A stretch of 9,182 nucleotides of DNA from Alphaproteobacteria bacterium (GTDB lineage Bacteria; Pseudomonadota; Alphaproteobacteria; Zavarziniales; Zavarziniaceae): the NCBI GenBank assembly GCA_021774355.1, contig JAJFJE010000018.1:1-9182 (forward strand), written 5' to 3'. Shown piece after piece: positions 1 through 6,393 of this stretch. The notes under the pieces are model-generated. The model was not told the DNA's origin. It saw only the letters and a program-made list of their open reading frames with translations, and did not search any database. Numbering within the stretch: position 1 is the first letter of the stretch; each line of letters opens with the position of its first letter. The position numbers and the translations under genes were made by a program.

Positions 1-1
1 G

Positions 2-1780
2 ATCGAACTCGACATGCGCGGCGCCGAGACCGAACTCGACCGCCAGGTCCTGGAACTGATCAAGGATCCGCTGACCCACATGGTGCGCAACTCGGCCGAT
101 CACGGCCTGGAACGCCCGGAAGAACGGCGCCAGGCAGGCAAGGCCGAAACCGGCCGGATCACCCTGGCCGCCCATCACGAGGGCGGCCACATCATTATCC
201 AGATTCGCGACGACGGGCGTGGTCTCAATCTCGCCCGGATCCGCGAGAAGGTGGCGGCCAAGGGCCTGGCCAGCGAAGCCGAACTCGACGCCATGTCGGA
301 AACCCAGCTGGCCCGCTTCATCTTCCATCCCGGCCTGTCCACGGCCGAGGCGGTGACCAATGTCTCGGGCCGCGGCGTCGGCATGGATGTGGTCAAGACC
401 AATATCGAGAAGATCGGCGGCACGATCGAGCTGAAGACCGCGACCGGGGTCGGCACCACGGTGCAGATCAAGATCCCGCTGACCCTGGCCATTGTTTCGG
501 CGCTGATCGTCGAATGCGCCGGCGAAAAATTCGCGGTGCCCCAGATCGGCGTCGTCGAGCTGGTCCGGGCCAGCGCCCGCTCCGAACACCGGATCGAGAC
601 GATCAACCGGACGCCGGTGCTGCGCCTGCGCAACCGCCTGCTGCCGCTGATCCACCTGGCCGAGACCATGGACCTGATCCCGCCCGGCGCCGCCCGGCCG
701 GACGAGGTCTTCGTCATCGTCTCCCAGGTCGGCAACCAGAATTTCGGCATCGTCGTCGACCGGGTGTTCGATACCGAGGAAATCGTGGTCAAGCCGGTCG
801 CCACGATCCTGCGCGACAACAGCCTGTTCTCCGGCAATACCATCCTGGGCGACGGCACGGTGATCATGATCCTCGATCCCAATGGCCTGGCCGAACGGAC
901 CGGCCAGGGCGCCACCGAGGCCGCCGAGGCGACCGGCGCGGCGGCTGCCGCCGCGGTCCATGACGACCGCACCGCGATGCTGCTGTTCCGCGCCGGCGGC
1001 CGCGAGCCCAAGGCGGTGCCGCTGGCCCTGATCGCCCGCCTGGAAGAACTCGAGGTCGACCGCCTGGAACAGGCCCATGGCCGCACCGTGGTCCAGTATC
1101 GCGACCGCCTGATGCCCGTGGTTACCGTGACCCCGGACTATCAGATGGCCACCGCGGGCCGCCAGCCGGTGCTGGTCTTTGCCGATGGCGACCGGGCCAT
1201 GGGGCTGGCGGTCGACGCCATCGTCGATATCGTCGAGGACCGCCTGGACGTTCAGCTCAAGGCCAGCCGTCCGGGCCTGATCGGCTCGGCGGTGATCGCG
1301 GGCAAGGCCACCGAGATCATCGACGTGGCCCATTACCTGACCCTGGCCTTCGAGGATTGGTTCAAGCCGGCCAACGCCGAGCGGGCGGGCGCGCGCCGGC
1401 TCGGTCCGGAGATCCTGCTGGTCGACGACAGTCCGTTCTTCCGCAACATGATCGTTCCGGTCCTGACCGTTGCCGGTTACAACGTTGCCACCGCCGAGGA
1501 TGCCGCCGCGGCCCTGCGCCTGCGTGACCAGGGACGGGGCTTCGACCTGATCGTCTCGGACATCGAGATGCCGGGAATGGACGGCTTCGAGTTCGCCGAG
1601 GCCTGCCACGCCCAGGGACGCTGGCGCGAGACGCCGATCATTGCCCTGTCGGCGCGAACCACCGAAGAGGATTTCGAACATGGCCGGGCGGTCGGCTTTG
1701 CCGACTACGTGGCCAAGAACGACCGGGACAGCCTGCTCGCCTCGCTGCGTCAGGTGCTGGCCCGCCGCCATGCCGCCTAG
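2..1780 (+). CDS. cheA: Chemotaxis histidine kinase CheA with two CheW-like domains and a C-terminal receiver (5' truncated by window)
   Basis: Cytoplasmic kinase that autophosphorylates in response to receptor arrays and passes phosphate to CheY and CheB. The frame is open to the window edge, so the Hpt, P2 and dimerisation domains lie upstream. The ATG at 14 is internal, because the family motif ELDMRGAETELDR spans it. Counting residues from that Met: the N-box is at 18-31 (N26, D29, H30), the G1 box DDGRG at 66-70, the G2 box GRGVGMD at 119-125, and GVGTT at 145-149. A CheW domain (P5) follows at about 157-295, then an Ala/Glu-rich linker at 297-316, a second, more diverged CheW-like domain at about 319-450, and a receiver at about 465-585 with D471/D472, phospho-acceptor D516, S546 and K568. 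The Lys is followed by Asn, not the usual Pro. A CheA-receiver fusion (CheAY) is known from Rhodospirillum centenum. The second CheW-like domain is assigned by pattern and is less certain than the rest. Confidence 0.96.
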   Translation: MELDMRGAETELDRQVLELIKDPLTHMVRNSADHGLERPEERRQAGKAETGRITLAAHHEGGHIIIQIRDDGRGLNLARIREKVAAKGLASEAELDAMSETQLARFIFHPGLSTAEAVTNVSGRGVGMDVVKTNIEKIGGTIELKTATGVGTTVQIKIPLTLAIVSALIVECAGEKFAVPQIGVVELVRASARSEHRIETINRTPVLRLRNRLLPLIHLAETMDLIPPGAARPDEVFVIVSQVGNQNFGIVVDRVFDTEEIVVKPVATILRDNSLFSGNTILGDGTVIMILDPNGLAERTGQGATEAAEATGAAAAAAVHDDRTAMLLFRAGGREPKAVPLALIARLEELEVDRLEQAHGRTVVQYRDRLMPVVTVTPDYQMATAGRQPVLVFADGDRAMGLAVDAIVDIVEDRLDVQLKASRPGLIGSAVIAGKATEIIDVAHYLTLAFEDWFKPANAERAGARRLGPEILLVDDSPFFRNMIVPVLTVAGYNVATAEDAAAALRLRDQGRGFDLIVSDIEMPGMDGFEFAEACHAQGRWRETPIIALSARTTEEDFEHGRAVGFADYVAKNDRDSLLASLRQVLARRHAA

Positions 1781-1793
1781 CCTGCCATTCCAC

Positions 1794-1800
1794 AGGGAAG
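1794..1800 (+). promoter_or_regulatory. Ribosome binding site of cheY
   Basis: The purine run AGGGAAG sits 7 nt before the cheY ATG in the 27-bp gap after the cheA stop. It is the clearest Shine-Dalgarno sequence in the chemotaxis block. cheB and cheR instead overlap their upstream genes. It suggests cheY can be translated independently of cheA on the same transcript. Confidence 0.7.
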
Positions 1801-1807
1801 CGCCCCG

Positions 1808-2173
1808 ATGACTGATTGCCTGGTGGTCGACGATTCGCGTGTTATCCGAAAGGTTGCGCGACGCATCCTGGAGGGCTTGGGCTTTGCCGTTTCCGAGGCC
1901 GGCGACGGCAGCGAGGCATTGGCCGAATGCGGCCGCCATATGCCCGGACTGGTGCTGCTGGACTGGAACATGCCGGTCATGAACGGCCTGGAATTCCTCC
2001 AGCAACTGCGCGCCAGCAATGGCGGCGACCGGCCGATCGTGGTGTTCTGCACCACCGAGAACGATCTCGACCACATTCAGGCAGCGTTGCAGGCCGGCGC
2101 CGACGAATACATCATGAAGCCCTTCGATAGCGAAATCATCGAAGCCAAGCTGCAATCCGTCGGGTTGCTGTGA
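1808..2173 (+). CDS. cheY: Chemotaxis response regulator CheY (single receiver domain)
   Basis: Stand-alone receiver of 121 aa that carries phosphate from CheA to the flagellar motor switch. The whole protein is one receiver fold: acidic pair D8/D9, phospho-acceptor D52 in LDWNMPVMNG, T82/T83 at the switch Thr position, and K104 in MKPF. There is no output domain, and the length is normal for CheY. The start ATG has a good Shine-Dalgarno site, and the family consensus begins within a few residues of it. It lies between cheA and cheB, and its stop overlaps the cheB start by 4 bp. It could bind FliM or act as a phosphate sink, and sequence alone does not decide this. The location inside a complete che operon favours a motility role. 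Confidence 0.95.
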   Translation: MTDCLVVDDSRVIRKVARRILEGLGFAVSEAGDGSEALAECGRHMPGLVLLDWNMPVMNGLEFLQQLRASNGGDRPIVVFCTTENDLDHIQAALQAGADEYIMKPFDSEIIEAKLQSVGLL

Positions 2174-3294
2174 CCACCGTGGCCGTGTCCCTGCCTGCCG
2201 ATATCGCGGCCGCGGTCCGCGTCCTGGTGGTCGATGACTCCGTCGTCATCCGGGGCACGGTGGCGCGCTGGCTGGGCGAGGATCCCCGGCTGCAGGTGGT
2301 GGGCAGTGCCGCCAACGGCGTGATCGGCCTGCGCATGGCGGAAAAACTGCTGCCGGACGTGGTCATACTCGATATCGAAATGCCCGAGATGGATGGCCTG
2401 ACCGCCTTGCCGCTGATTCTGGCGGCGGCGCCGGGGGCCCAGGTGCTGATGTCGTCGACCCTGACCCGCAAGGGCGCCGAGGTCAGTTTCCGGGCCATGT
2501 CGCTTGGTGCGGCGGACTATCTGGCCAAGCCCAGCGCCTTGCGCGAGGCGGGCCAGACCGAGGCCTTCCGGGCCGAACTCTGCGCCAAGGTGCGGGCCCT
2601 GGGGGCAACCGCCCAGCGGCGGCGGCTGAGCCGCTCGGAGGCGTCGCCGCGCTTTGCCGCCACCCCGCGGCCGCCGGCACGGCCCCTCGTGCTGCGCCCG
2701 CCGTCGCGGGTCAGGCCCCAGATCCTGGCGGTGGGCGCGTCGACCGGCGGGCCGCAGGCGCTCGCCCAGTTCTTTGGCGCCCTGCGCGACCGCATCACCC
2801 TGCCGATCCTGGTCACCCAGCACATGCCGGCGACCTTCACCGCCATCCTGGCCGAGCATCTGACCAAGGCCAGCGGCATCGCGGCGGCCGAAGGCCAGGA
2901 CGGCGAGCCGGTCCGGCCGCACCGGCTCTATGTTGCCCCGGGCGGCCGTCACATGCTGGTCGAGACCCGGGGCAGCGAACGGGTGATCCGCCTGTCCGAC
3001 GAGCCGCCGGAAAATTACTGCCGGCCGGCGGTTGATCCCATGTTCCGAACCCTGGCCGCGGCCTACGGCCCGGCCGTCCTGGCTGTGGTGCTGACGGGGA
3101 TGGGCCAGGACGGCACCCGGGGCGCCGGCCTCATCGCCGAAGGCGGCGGGACCCTGCTCGCCCAGGACGAGGCGAGCAGCGTGGTCTGGGGCATGCCCGG
3201 CGCCCTGGCCCAGGCCGGTCTGGCCAGCGCCGTGTTGCCCCTGGGCGAACTGGCCGGGGCCGTGGAACGTATCATTTCGGGGGGGCGGCCATGA
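2170..3294 (+). CDS. cheB: Chemotaxis protein-glutamate methylesterase/glutaminase CheB
   Basis: Removes methyl groups from receptor glutamates and deamidates receptor glutamines. It is activated when CheA phosphorylates its receiver, giving adaptation together with CheR. The product is 374 aa. The N-terminal receiver (about 17-122) has D22/D23, phospho-acceptor D68 in ILDIEMPEMDG and K120. An Arg/Pro/Ala-rich linker runs at about 123-182. The methylesterase domain (about 184-370) has catalytic S191 in GASTGG, H218 in TQHMPATFT and D314 in TGMGQDGTRGA, so the whole catalytic triad is present. The GTG start gives the 4-bp overlap GTGA with the cheY stop, suggesting translational coupling. In-frame GTGs at 2179 and 2185 are alternatives that would trim only the non-conserved N-terminal tail. 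The end overlaps cheR. The linker looks somewhat longer than in the E. coli protein. Confidence 0.97.
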   Translation: MTTVAVSLPADIAAAVRVLVVDDSVVIRGTVARWLGEDPRLQVVGSAANGVIGLRMAEKLLPDVVILDIEMPEMDGLTALPLILAAAPGAQVLMSSTLTRKGAEVSFRAMSLGAADYLAKPSALREAGQTEAFRAELCAKVRALGATAQRRRLSRSEASPRFAATPRPPARPLVLRPPSRVRPQILAVGASTGGPQALAQFFGALRDRITLPILVTQHMPATFTAILAEHLTKASGIAAAEGQDGEPVRPHRLYVAPGGRHMLVETRGSERVIRLSDEPPENYCRPAVDPMFRTLAAAYGPAVLAVVLTGMGQDGTRGAGLIAEGGGTLLAQDEASSVVWGMPGALAQAGLASAVLPLGELAGAVERIISGGRP

Positions 3295-4112
3295 GTCCGG
3301 GCGATTTCCAGTTCCTGGCCGATCTGCTGAAGCTGCGTTCCGGCCTGGTGCTTGCCGCGGACAAGGGCTACCTGGTGGAATCCCGCCTGTTGCCGGTCGC
3401 CCGGCAGCGCGGCCTGGACGGCCTGGCAGCCCTGGTTGCCGGCCTGCGCAAGCGGGACGAGGCCCTGACCCGGGCGGTGGTCGAGGCCATGACCACCAAC
3501 GAGTCCTTCTTCTTTCGCGACACCACGCCGTTCGAGACTTTCCGCAGCTATGTCCTGCCTCAATTGCTGGCCAGCCGGGCCGCGGCCCGGCGCATCCGGA
3601 TCTGGAGCGCCGCCGCCTCGACCGGCCAGGAGCCCTATTCCCTGGCCATGCTGATGGCCGAGGAGAAGGCTCGCCTGGCCGGCTGGCGGGTCGAGATCGT
3701 CGGCACCGATATCTCGGCAGAGGTCCTGACCCGGGCCCGGGCCGGGCTCTACACCCAGTTCGAGGCCCAGCGCGGCCTGCCCATCAAGCTGCTGGTCAAA
3801 TATTTCCAGAAGGAAGGCGACCAGTGGCGGATCGCCCCGGAGTTGCGCGCCATGGTGCAGTTCCGCGAACTGAATCTGCTTGAGGATTTCTCCGCCCTGG
3901 GCCGCTTCGACGTGGTGTTCTGCCGCAACGTGCTGATCTATTTCGATCAGGCGACCAAGAGCACGGTTCTCGACCGGATCGCCAGTCGCCTGCCCGAGGA
4001 CGGCATGCTGCTTCTGGGTGCCGCGGAAACCGTGCTCGGCCTGACCGACCGGTTCCGCCCGGTGAAGGACCGCCGCGGCCTCTACGAGACCAACCGGGCC
4101 AAAGCCGCCTGA
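3291..4112 (+). CDS. cheR: Chemotaxis protein methyltransferase CheR
   Basis: S-adenosylmethionine-dependent methyltransferase that methylates glutamates of chemoreceptors, opposing CheB. The product is 273 aa, about the usual length. The N-terminal helical domain covers about 1-90 and includes TTNESFFFRD (68-77). The SAM-binding domain follows, with WSAAASTGQEPYSLAM (105-120) as the glycine-rich SAM loop, the acidic VGTDIS (137-142), ELNLLEDF (193-200) and FDVVFCRNVLIYF (206-218). The beta-subdomain loop at about 170-180 is short and lacks the G-x-G insertion of pentapeptide-binding CheR proteins such as that of E. coli. The start ATG overlaps the cheB stop as ATGA. This is the last gene of the visible operon; its stop lies 58 bp from the convergent ctrA stop. 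No clear terminator follows. Confidence 0.97.
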   Translation: MSPGDFQFLADLLKLRSGLVLAADKGYLVESRLLPVARQRGLDGLAALVAGLRKRDEALTRAVVEAMTTNESFFFRDTTPFETFRSYVLPQLLASRAAARRIRIWSAAASTGQEPYSLAMLMAEEKARLAGWRVEIVGTDISAEVLTRARAGLYTQFEAQRGLPIKLLVKYFQKEGDQWRIAPELRAMVQFRELNLLEDFSALGRFDVVFCRNVLIYFDQATKSTVLDRIASRLPEDGMLLLGAAETVLGLTDRFRPVKDRRGLYETNRAKAA

Positions 4113-4152
4113 CGGCGGCGCCGCGCATTGTCGGGGGCGGGAACCGCTCCCT

Positions 4153-4168
4153 GGCCGGCCTGGCGGCC
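4153..4168. terminator. Weak hairpin between convergent cheR and ctrA (possible bidirectional terminator)
   Basis: GGCCG at 4153-4157 can pair with CGGCC at 4164-4168 around a 6-nt loop. It sits in the 58-bp gap between the cheR and ctrA stops, the only place a terminator for both operons could be non-coding. The stem is short and no T tract follows on either strand, so an intrinsic terminator is not well supported. Stretches like this are common by chance in GC-rich DNA. Confidence 0.2.
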
Positions 4169-4170
4169 GA

Positions 4171-4902
4171 TCAGGCGCTGCGGATGCGGGCTGGCTTGGG
4201 CACCGCCGGCACCGCCGGGTCGCCCGCGGCGCGGTCGCGCAGGACATAGCCGCGGCCCCATACCGTCTCGATATAGTGGTCGCCGCCGGTCGCCTGGGCC
4301 AGTTTCTTGCGCAGCTTGCAGATGAAGACGTCGATGATCTTCAGTTCCGGCTCGTCCATGCCGCCGTAAAGATGGTTCAGGAACATTTCCTTGGTCAGGG
4401 TCGTGCCCTTGCGCAAGGAGAGCAGTTCCAGCATGCCGTATTCCTTGCCGGTCAGGTGGACCGGCTTGCCGCCCACGTCGACCGTCTTGCCGTCGAGATT
4501 CACCGACAGCTTGCCGGTACGGATGACCGATTCGGAATGGCCCTTGGAGCGGCGGACGATGGCATGGATGCGGGCGACCAGTTCGTCCCGGTTGAACGGC
4601 TTGGTCAGATAGTCGTCGGCGCCGAAGCCGAAGCCCTTGATCTTGGATTCCGTGCCGCTCAACCCGGACAGGATCAGGATGGGGGTGGCGATCTTCGAGG
4701 CGCGCAGCTTGCGCATCACGTCGAACCCGCTCATGTCCGGAAGATTCAGGTCGAGCAGGATGATGTCGTAGTCGTAGAGCTTGCCGAGATCGAGGCCTTC
4801 TTCGCCGAGATCTGTCGCATAGACGGTGAATTTCTCCGCCTTAAGGAGAATTTCGATACTCCGCGACATTTGCGGATCGTCCTCGATCAGAAGAACGCGC
4901 AT
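4171..4902 (-). CDS. ctrA: Cell-cycle/motility response regulator CtrA (OmpR family)
   Basis: DNA-binding response regulator, the alphaproteobacterial master regulator that controls replication and division in Caulobacter and mainly flagellar motility in several Rhodospirillales. It receives phosphate through the CckA-ChpT relay. The product is 243 aa from the ATG at 4902. The receiver (1-118) has D8/D9, phospho-acceptor D51 in ILLDLNLPDMSG and K101 in TKPF. The winged-helix output domain (about 125-223) contains near-invariant CtrA stretches: LTGKEYGMLELLSLRKGTTL, GGMDEPELKIIDVFICKLRK and ETVWGRGYVLRD. The start at 4902 was chosen because CtrA proteins begin MRVLLIEDD and a GAGG lies 6 nt upstream; the in-frame ATG at 4914 has no such site. 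The C-terminus carries a 20-residue Pro/Ala tail ending in Ser-Ala, longer than Caulobacter's and lacking its terminal Ala-Ala. It is transcribed divergently from fliI. Confidence 0.97.
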   Translation of the reverse strand: MRVLLIEDDPQMSRSIEILLKAEKFTVYATDLGEEGLDLGKLYDYDIILLDLNLPDMSGFDVMRKLRASKIATPILILSGLSGTESKIKGFGFGADDYLTKPFNRDELVARIHAIVRRSKGHSESVIRTGKLSVNLDGKTVDVGGKPVHLTGKEYGMLELLSLRKGTTLTKEMFLNHLYGGMDEPELKIIDVFICKLRKKLAQATGGDHYIETVWGRGYVLRDRAAGDPAVPAVPKPARIRSA

Positions 4903-4958
4903 GGTCTCCCTCATATCGACGCAACTTTAACCAAGAGAGTGCGATGGAAGGGCGGCGG

Positions 4959-4979
4959 TTGCAACGATAATCGTTAACG
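4959..4979. repeat. Nested palindromes, possible operator
   Basis: Three palindromes overlap in 21 bp: TTGCAA (4959-4964), the 6-bp inverted repeat AACGAT-A-ATCGTT (4963-4975), and CGTTAACG (4972-4979). The last contains a TTAA CtrA half-site. It lies about midway between ctrA and fliI, where a dimeric regulator could affect both promoters. The symmetry is directly visible, but no specific binding protein is implied. Confidence 0.4.
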
Positions 4980-5005
4980 GATGCCGCGCGGCCTTCGTTA
5001 CGGGG

Positions 5006-5020
5006 TTTACGAACGCTTAA
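5006..5020 (+). promoter_or_regulatory. Candidate CtrA box upstream of fliI
   Basis: TTTA-N7-TTAA matches the full CtrA site TTAA-N7-TTAA at 7 of 8 positions with exact 7-bp spacing. It lies 47 bp before the fliI start. It fits control of flagellar genes by CtrA, whose own gene begins just upstream on the other strand. It falls inside the longer reading frame in front of fliI, which is a further reason to start fliI at 5068. Binding is inferred, not shown. Confidence 0.45.
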
Positions 5021-5067
5021 CGCTCCATGACCGAAAATCGCGCCATGACGATGGCCCCGGATACAGC

Positions 5068-6393
5068 ATGGACGCCCTGATCGCCGAAATCGCGGCCCTG
5101 CCAGGCTGCCGGCGGTTTGCCCGGGTGGTGGCCGTCCAGGGCCTGCTGGTTGCTGTGGCCGGTGCCAAATCGGCGGTCGGGGTCGGCTCGCGCCTGACCA
5201 TCGAGGCCCATGGCGGCCGCCTTGTCCAGGCGGAAGTGGTGGGCTTCGCCGACGAGCGGGCCTTGGCGATGCCCTATGGCGCCCTGGACGGGGTCGGTCC
5301 GGGCGCGCGGGTCACCATCGAGGATGCGGTCCCGGCTGCCTATCCGGCCCAAGGCTGGCTGGGCCGGGTGATCAATGCCTTCGGCGAGCCGGTCGATGGC
5401 CGCGGGTCGCTGCCGCGCGGGCCTCAGGCCTATCCCCTGCGGCGCAGCCCGCCACCGGCCCATGCCCGGGCCCGGGTCGGCGGCAAGATCGACCTGGGCG
5501 TACGGGCCATCAACAGTTTCCTGTCGTGCTGCCGGGGCCAGCGCATGGGCATTTTTGCCGGCTCCGGGGTCGGCAAGTCGGTGCTCCTGTCGATGCTGGC
5601 CCGCTATTCCAAAGCCGATGTCATCGTCATCGGGCTGGTCGGCGAACGGGGCCGCGAGGTCCAGGAATTCATCGCCGACGACCTGGGGCCGGACGGCCTT
5701 GCGCGCGCGGTGGTGGTGGTCGCGACCTCGGACGAAAGCGCCCTGATGCGCCGCCAGGCGGCATTCATGACCCTGACGGTTGCCGAATATTTCCGCGACC
5801 GGGGGTGCGACGTGCTGTGCCTGATGGACAGCGTGACCCGCTTTGCCATGGCCCAGCGCGAGATCGGCCTGTCGGGCGGCGAGCCGCCGACCGCCAAGGG
5901 CTATACCCCGACCGTCTTTGCCGAACTGCCCAAGCTTCTGGAGCGCGCCGGCCCCGGGACCGGGACCGGCACCATCACGGCGCTGTTCACCGTCCTGGTG
6001 GAAGGCGACGACCACAACGAGCCGGTGGCGGACGCCGTGCGCGGCATTCTCGACGGCCATATCGTGCTGGAGCGGGCAATTGCCGAAAGCGGCCGCTTCC
6101 CGGCGATCAACATTCTGCGCTCGGTCAGCCGGACCATGCCGGGCTGCAACACGGCCGAGGAAAGCGGCCTGGTGGCCGAAGCCCGCCGCCACATGGCGGT
6201 CTATGACGACATGGCCGAGATGATTCGCCTGGGGGCCTATCGCAGGGGCAGCGACCCCGCGGTCGACCGGGCAATCATCCTGCATCCCCGGCTCGAGGCC
6301 TTCCTCAACCAGCGCAAGACCGAGACCACCAGCCTGCAAGGCGGCTACCAGGAACTGGCCCTGATCCTGGACGATGACGGCGAGGTCCCGTGA
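5068..6393 (+). CDS. fliI: Flagellum-specific ATPase FliI (flagellar type III export)
   Basis: ATPase of the flagellar type III export apparatus, related to F1 beta. It forms a hexamer at the base of the basal body and helps deliver export substrates with FliH and FliJ. From the ATG at 5068 it is 441 aa, the usual size. The N-terminal beta-barrel domain covers about 15-85. The catalytic core has a P-loop AGSGVGKS (164-171), GERGRE (192-197) with the catalytic Glu, Walker B LCLMD ending at D254, then SGGEPPTAKGYTPTVFAELP (269-288) and TVLVEGDDHNEP (308-319). The C-terminal helical domain runs from about 365. The frame opens at an ATG at 4981, but those 29 extra residues are unlike FliI and cover the putative CtrA box. 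The N-terminus MDALIAEI from 5068 fits the family. The stop overlaps fliJ, and no fliH is visible next to it. Confidence 0.96.
   Translation: MDALIAEIAALPGCRRFARVVAVQGLLVAVAGAKSAVGVGSRLTIEAHGGRLVQAEVVGFADERALAMPYGALDGVGPGARVTIEDAVPAAYPAQGWLGRVINAFGEPVDGRGSLPRGPQAYPLRRSPPPAHARARVGGKIDLGVRAINSFLSCCRGQRMGIFAGSGVGKSVLLSMLARYSKADVIVIGLVGERGREVQEFIADDLGPDGLARAVVVVATSDESALMRRQAAFMTLTVAEYFRDRGCDVLCLMDSVTRFAMAQREIGLSGGEPPTAKGYTPTVFAELPKLLERAGPGTGTGTITALFTVLVEGDDHNEPVADAVRGILDGHIVLERAIAESGRFPAINILRSVSRTMPGCNTAEESGLVAEARRHMAVYDDMAEMIRLGAYRRGSDPAVDRAIILHPRLEAFLNQRKTETTSLQGGYQELALILDDDGEVP
6382..6385 (+). promoter_or_regulatory. Ribosome binding site of fliJ
   Basis: GAGG inside the last codons of fliI, 7 nt before the ATG at 6393. 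It favours that ATG over the adjacent in-frame GTG at 6390, which would be only 4 nt away. Confidence 0.5.

Larger units (their letters stand above)
4903..5067. promoter_or_regulatory. Divergent ctrA / fliI-fliJ promoter region
   Basis: About 165 bp with no gene, between the ctrA and fliI start codons, AT-richer than its surroundings. It holds three TTAA elements (4927-4930, 4974-4977, 5017-5020), which stand out in such GC-rich DNA and are the core of CtrA recognition sites. It also contains a cluster of palindromes at 4959-4979. Both promoters must be here, since each gene is the first of its transcript. I could not assign convincing -35/-10 pairs by eye. A ribosome-binding GAGG for ctrA lies at 4909-4912 (minus strand). 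fliI has no strong Shine-Dalgarno site. Confidence 0.7.

Noticed and set aside
2077..2952. Minus-strand frame (291 aa) opposite cheB
   Set aside because: Gly/Arg/His/Gln-rich shadow of the CheB coding sequence with no start signal or family motif.
4113..4126. GC palindrome GCGGCGCCGC just after the cheR stop as a terminator
   Set aside because: It is self-complementary without a loop and has no T tract, so it is better explained by base composition.
3063..4247. Long open frame (394 aa) on the minus strand opposite cheB and cheR
   Set aside because: It is the antisense of two clearly recognised genes, with low-complexity Gly/Gln/Pro/Arg composition typical of GC-rich shadow frames.
4276..4977. 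Plus-strand frame opposite ctrA
   Set aside because: CtrA on the other strand is nearly invariant in family motifs. The antisense frame has no recognisable feature.
4981..5067. N-terminal extension of fliI (29 extra residues from the ATG at 4981)
   Set aside because: The residues do not resemble a FliI N-terminus. The stretch contains the putative CtrA box, and the ATG at 5068 gives the normal family length.
5017..6339. Long minus-strand frame (440 aa) opposite fliI
   Set aside because: It is a shadow of fliI with His/Gly/Arg-rich, motif-free sequence. The plus-strand frame contains every FliI catalytic motif.
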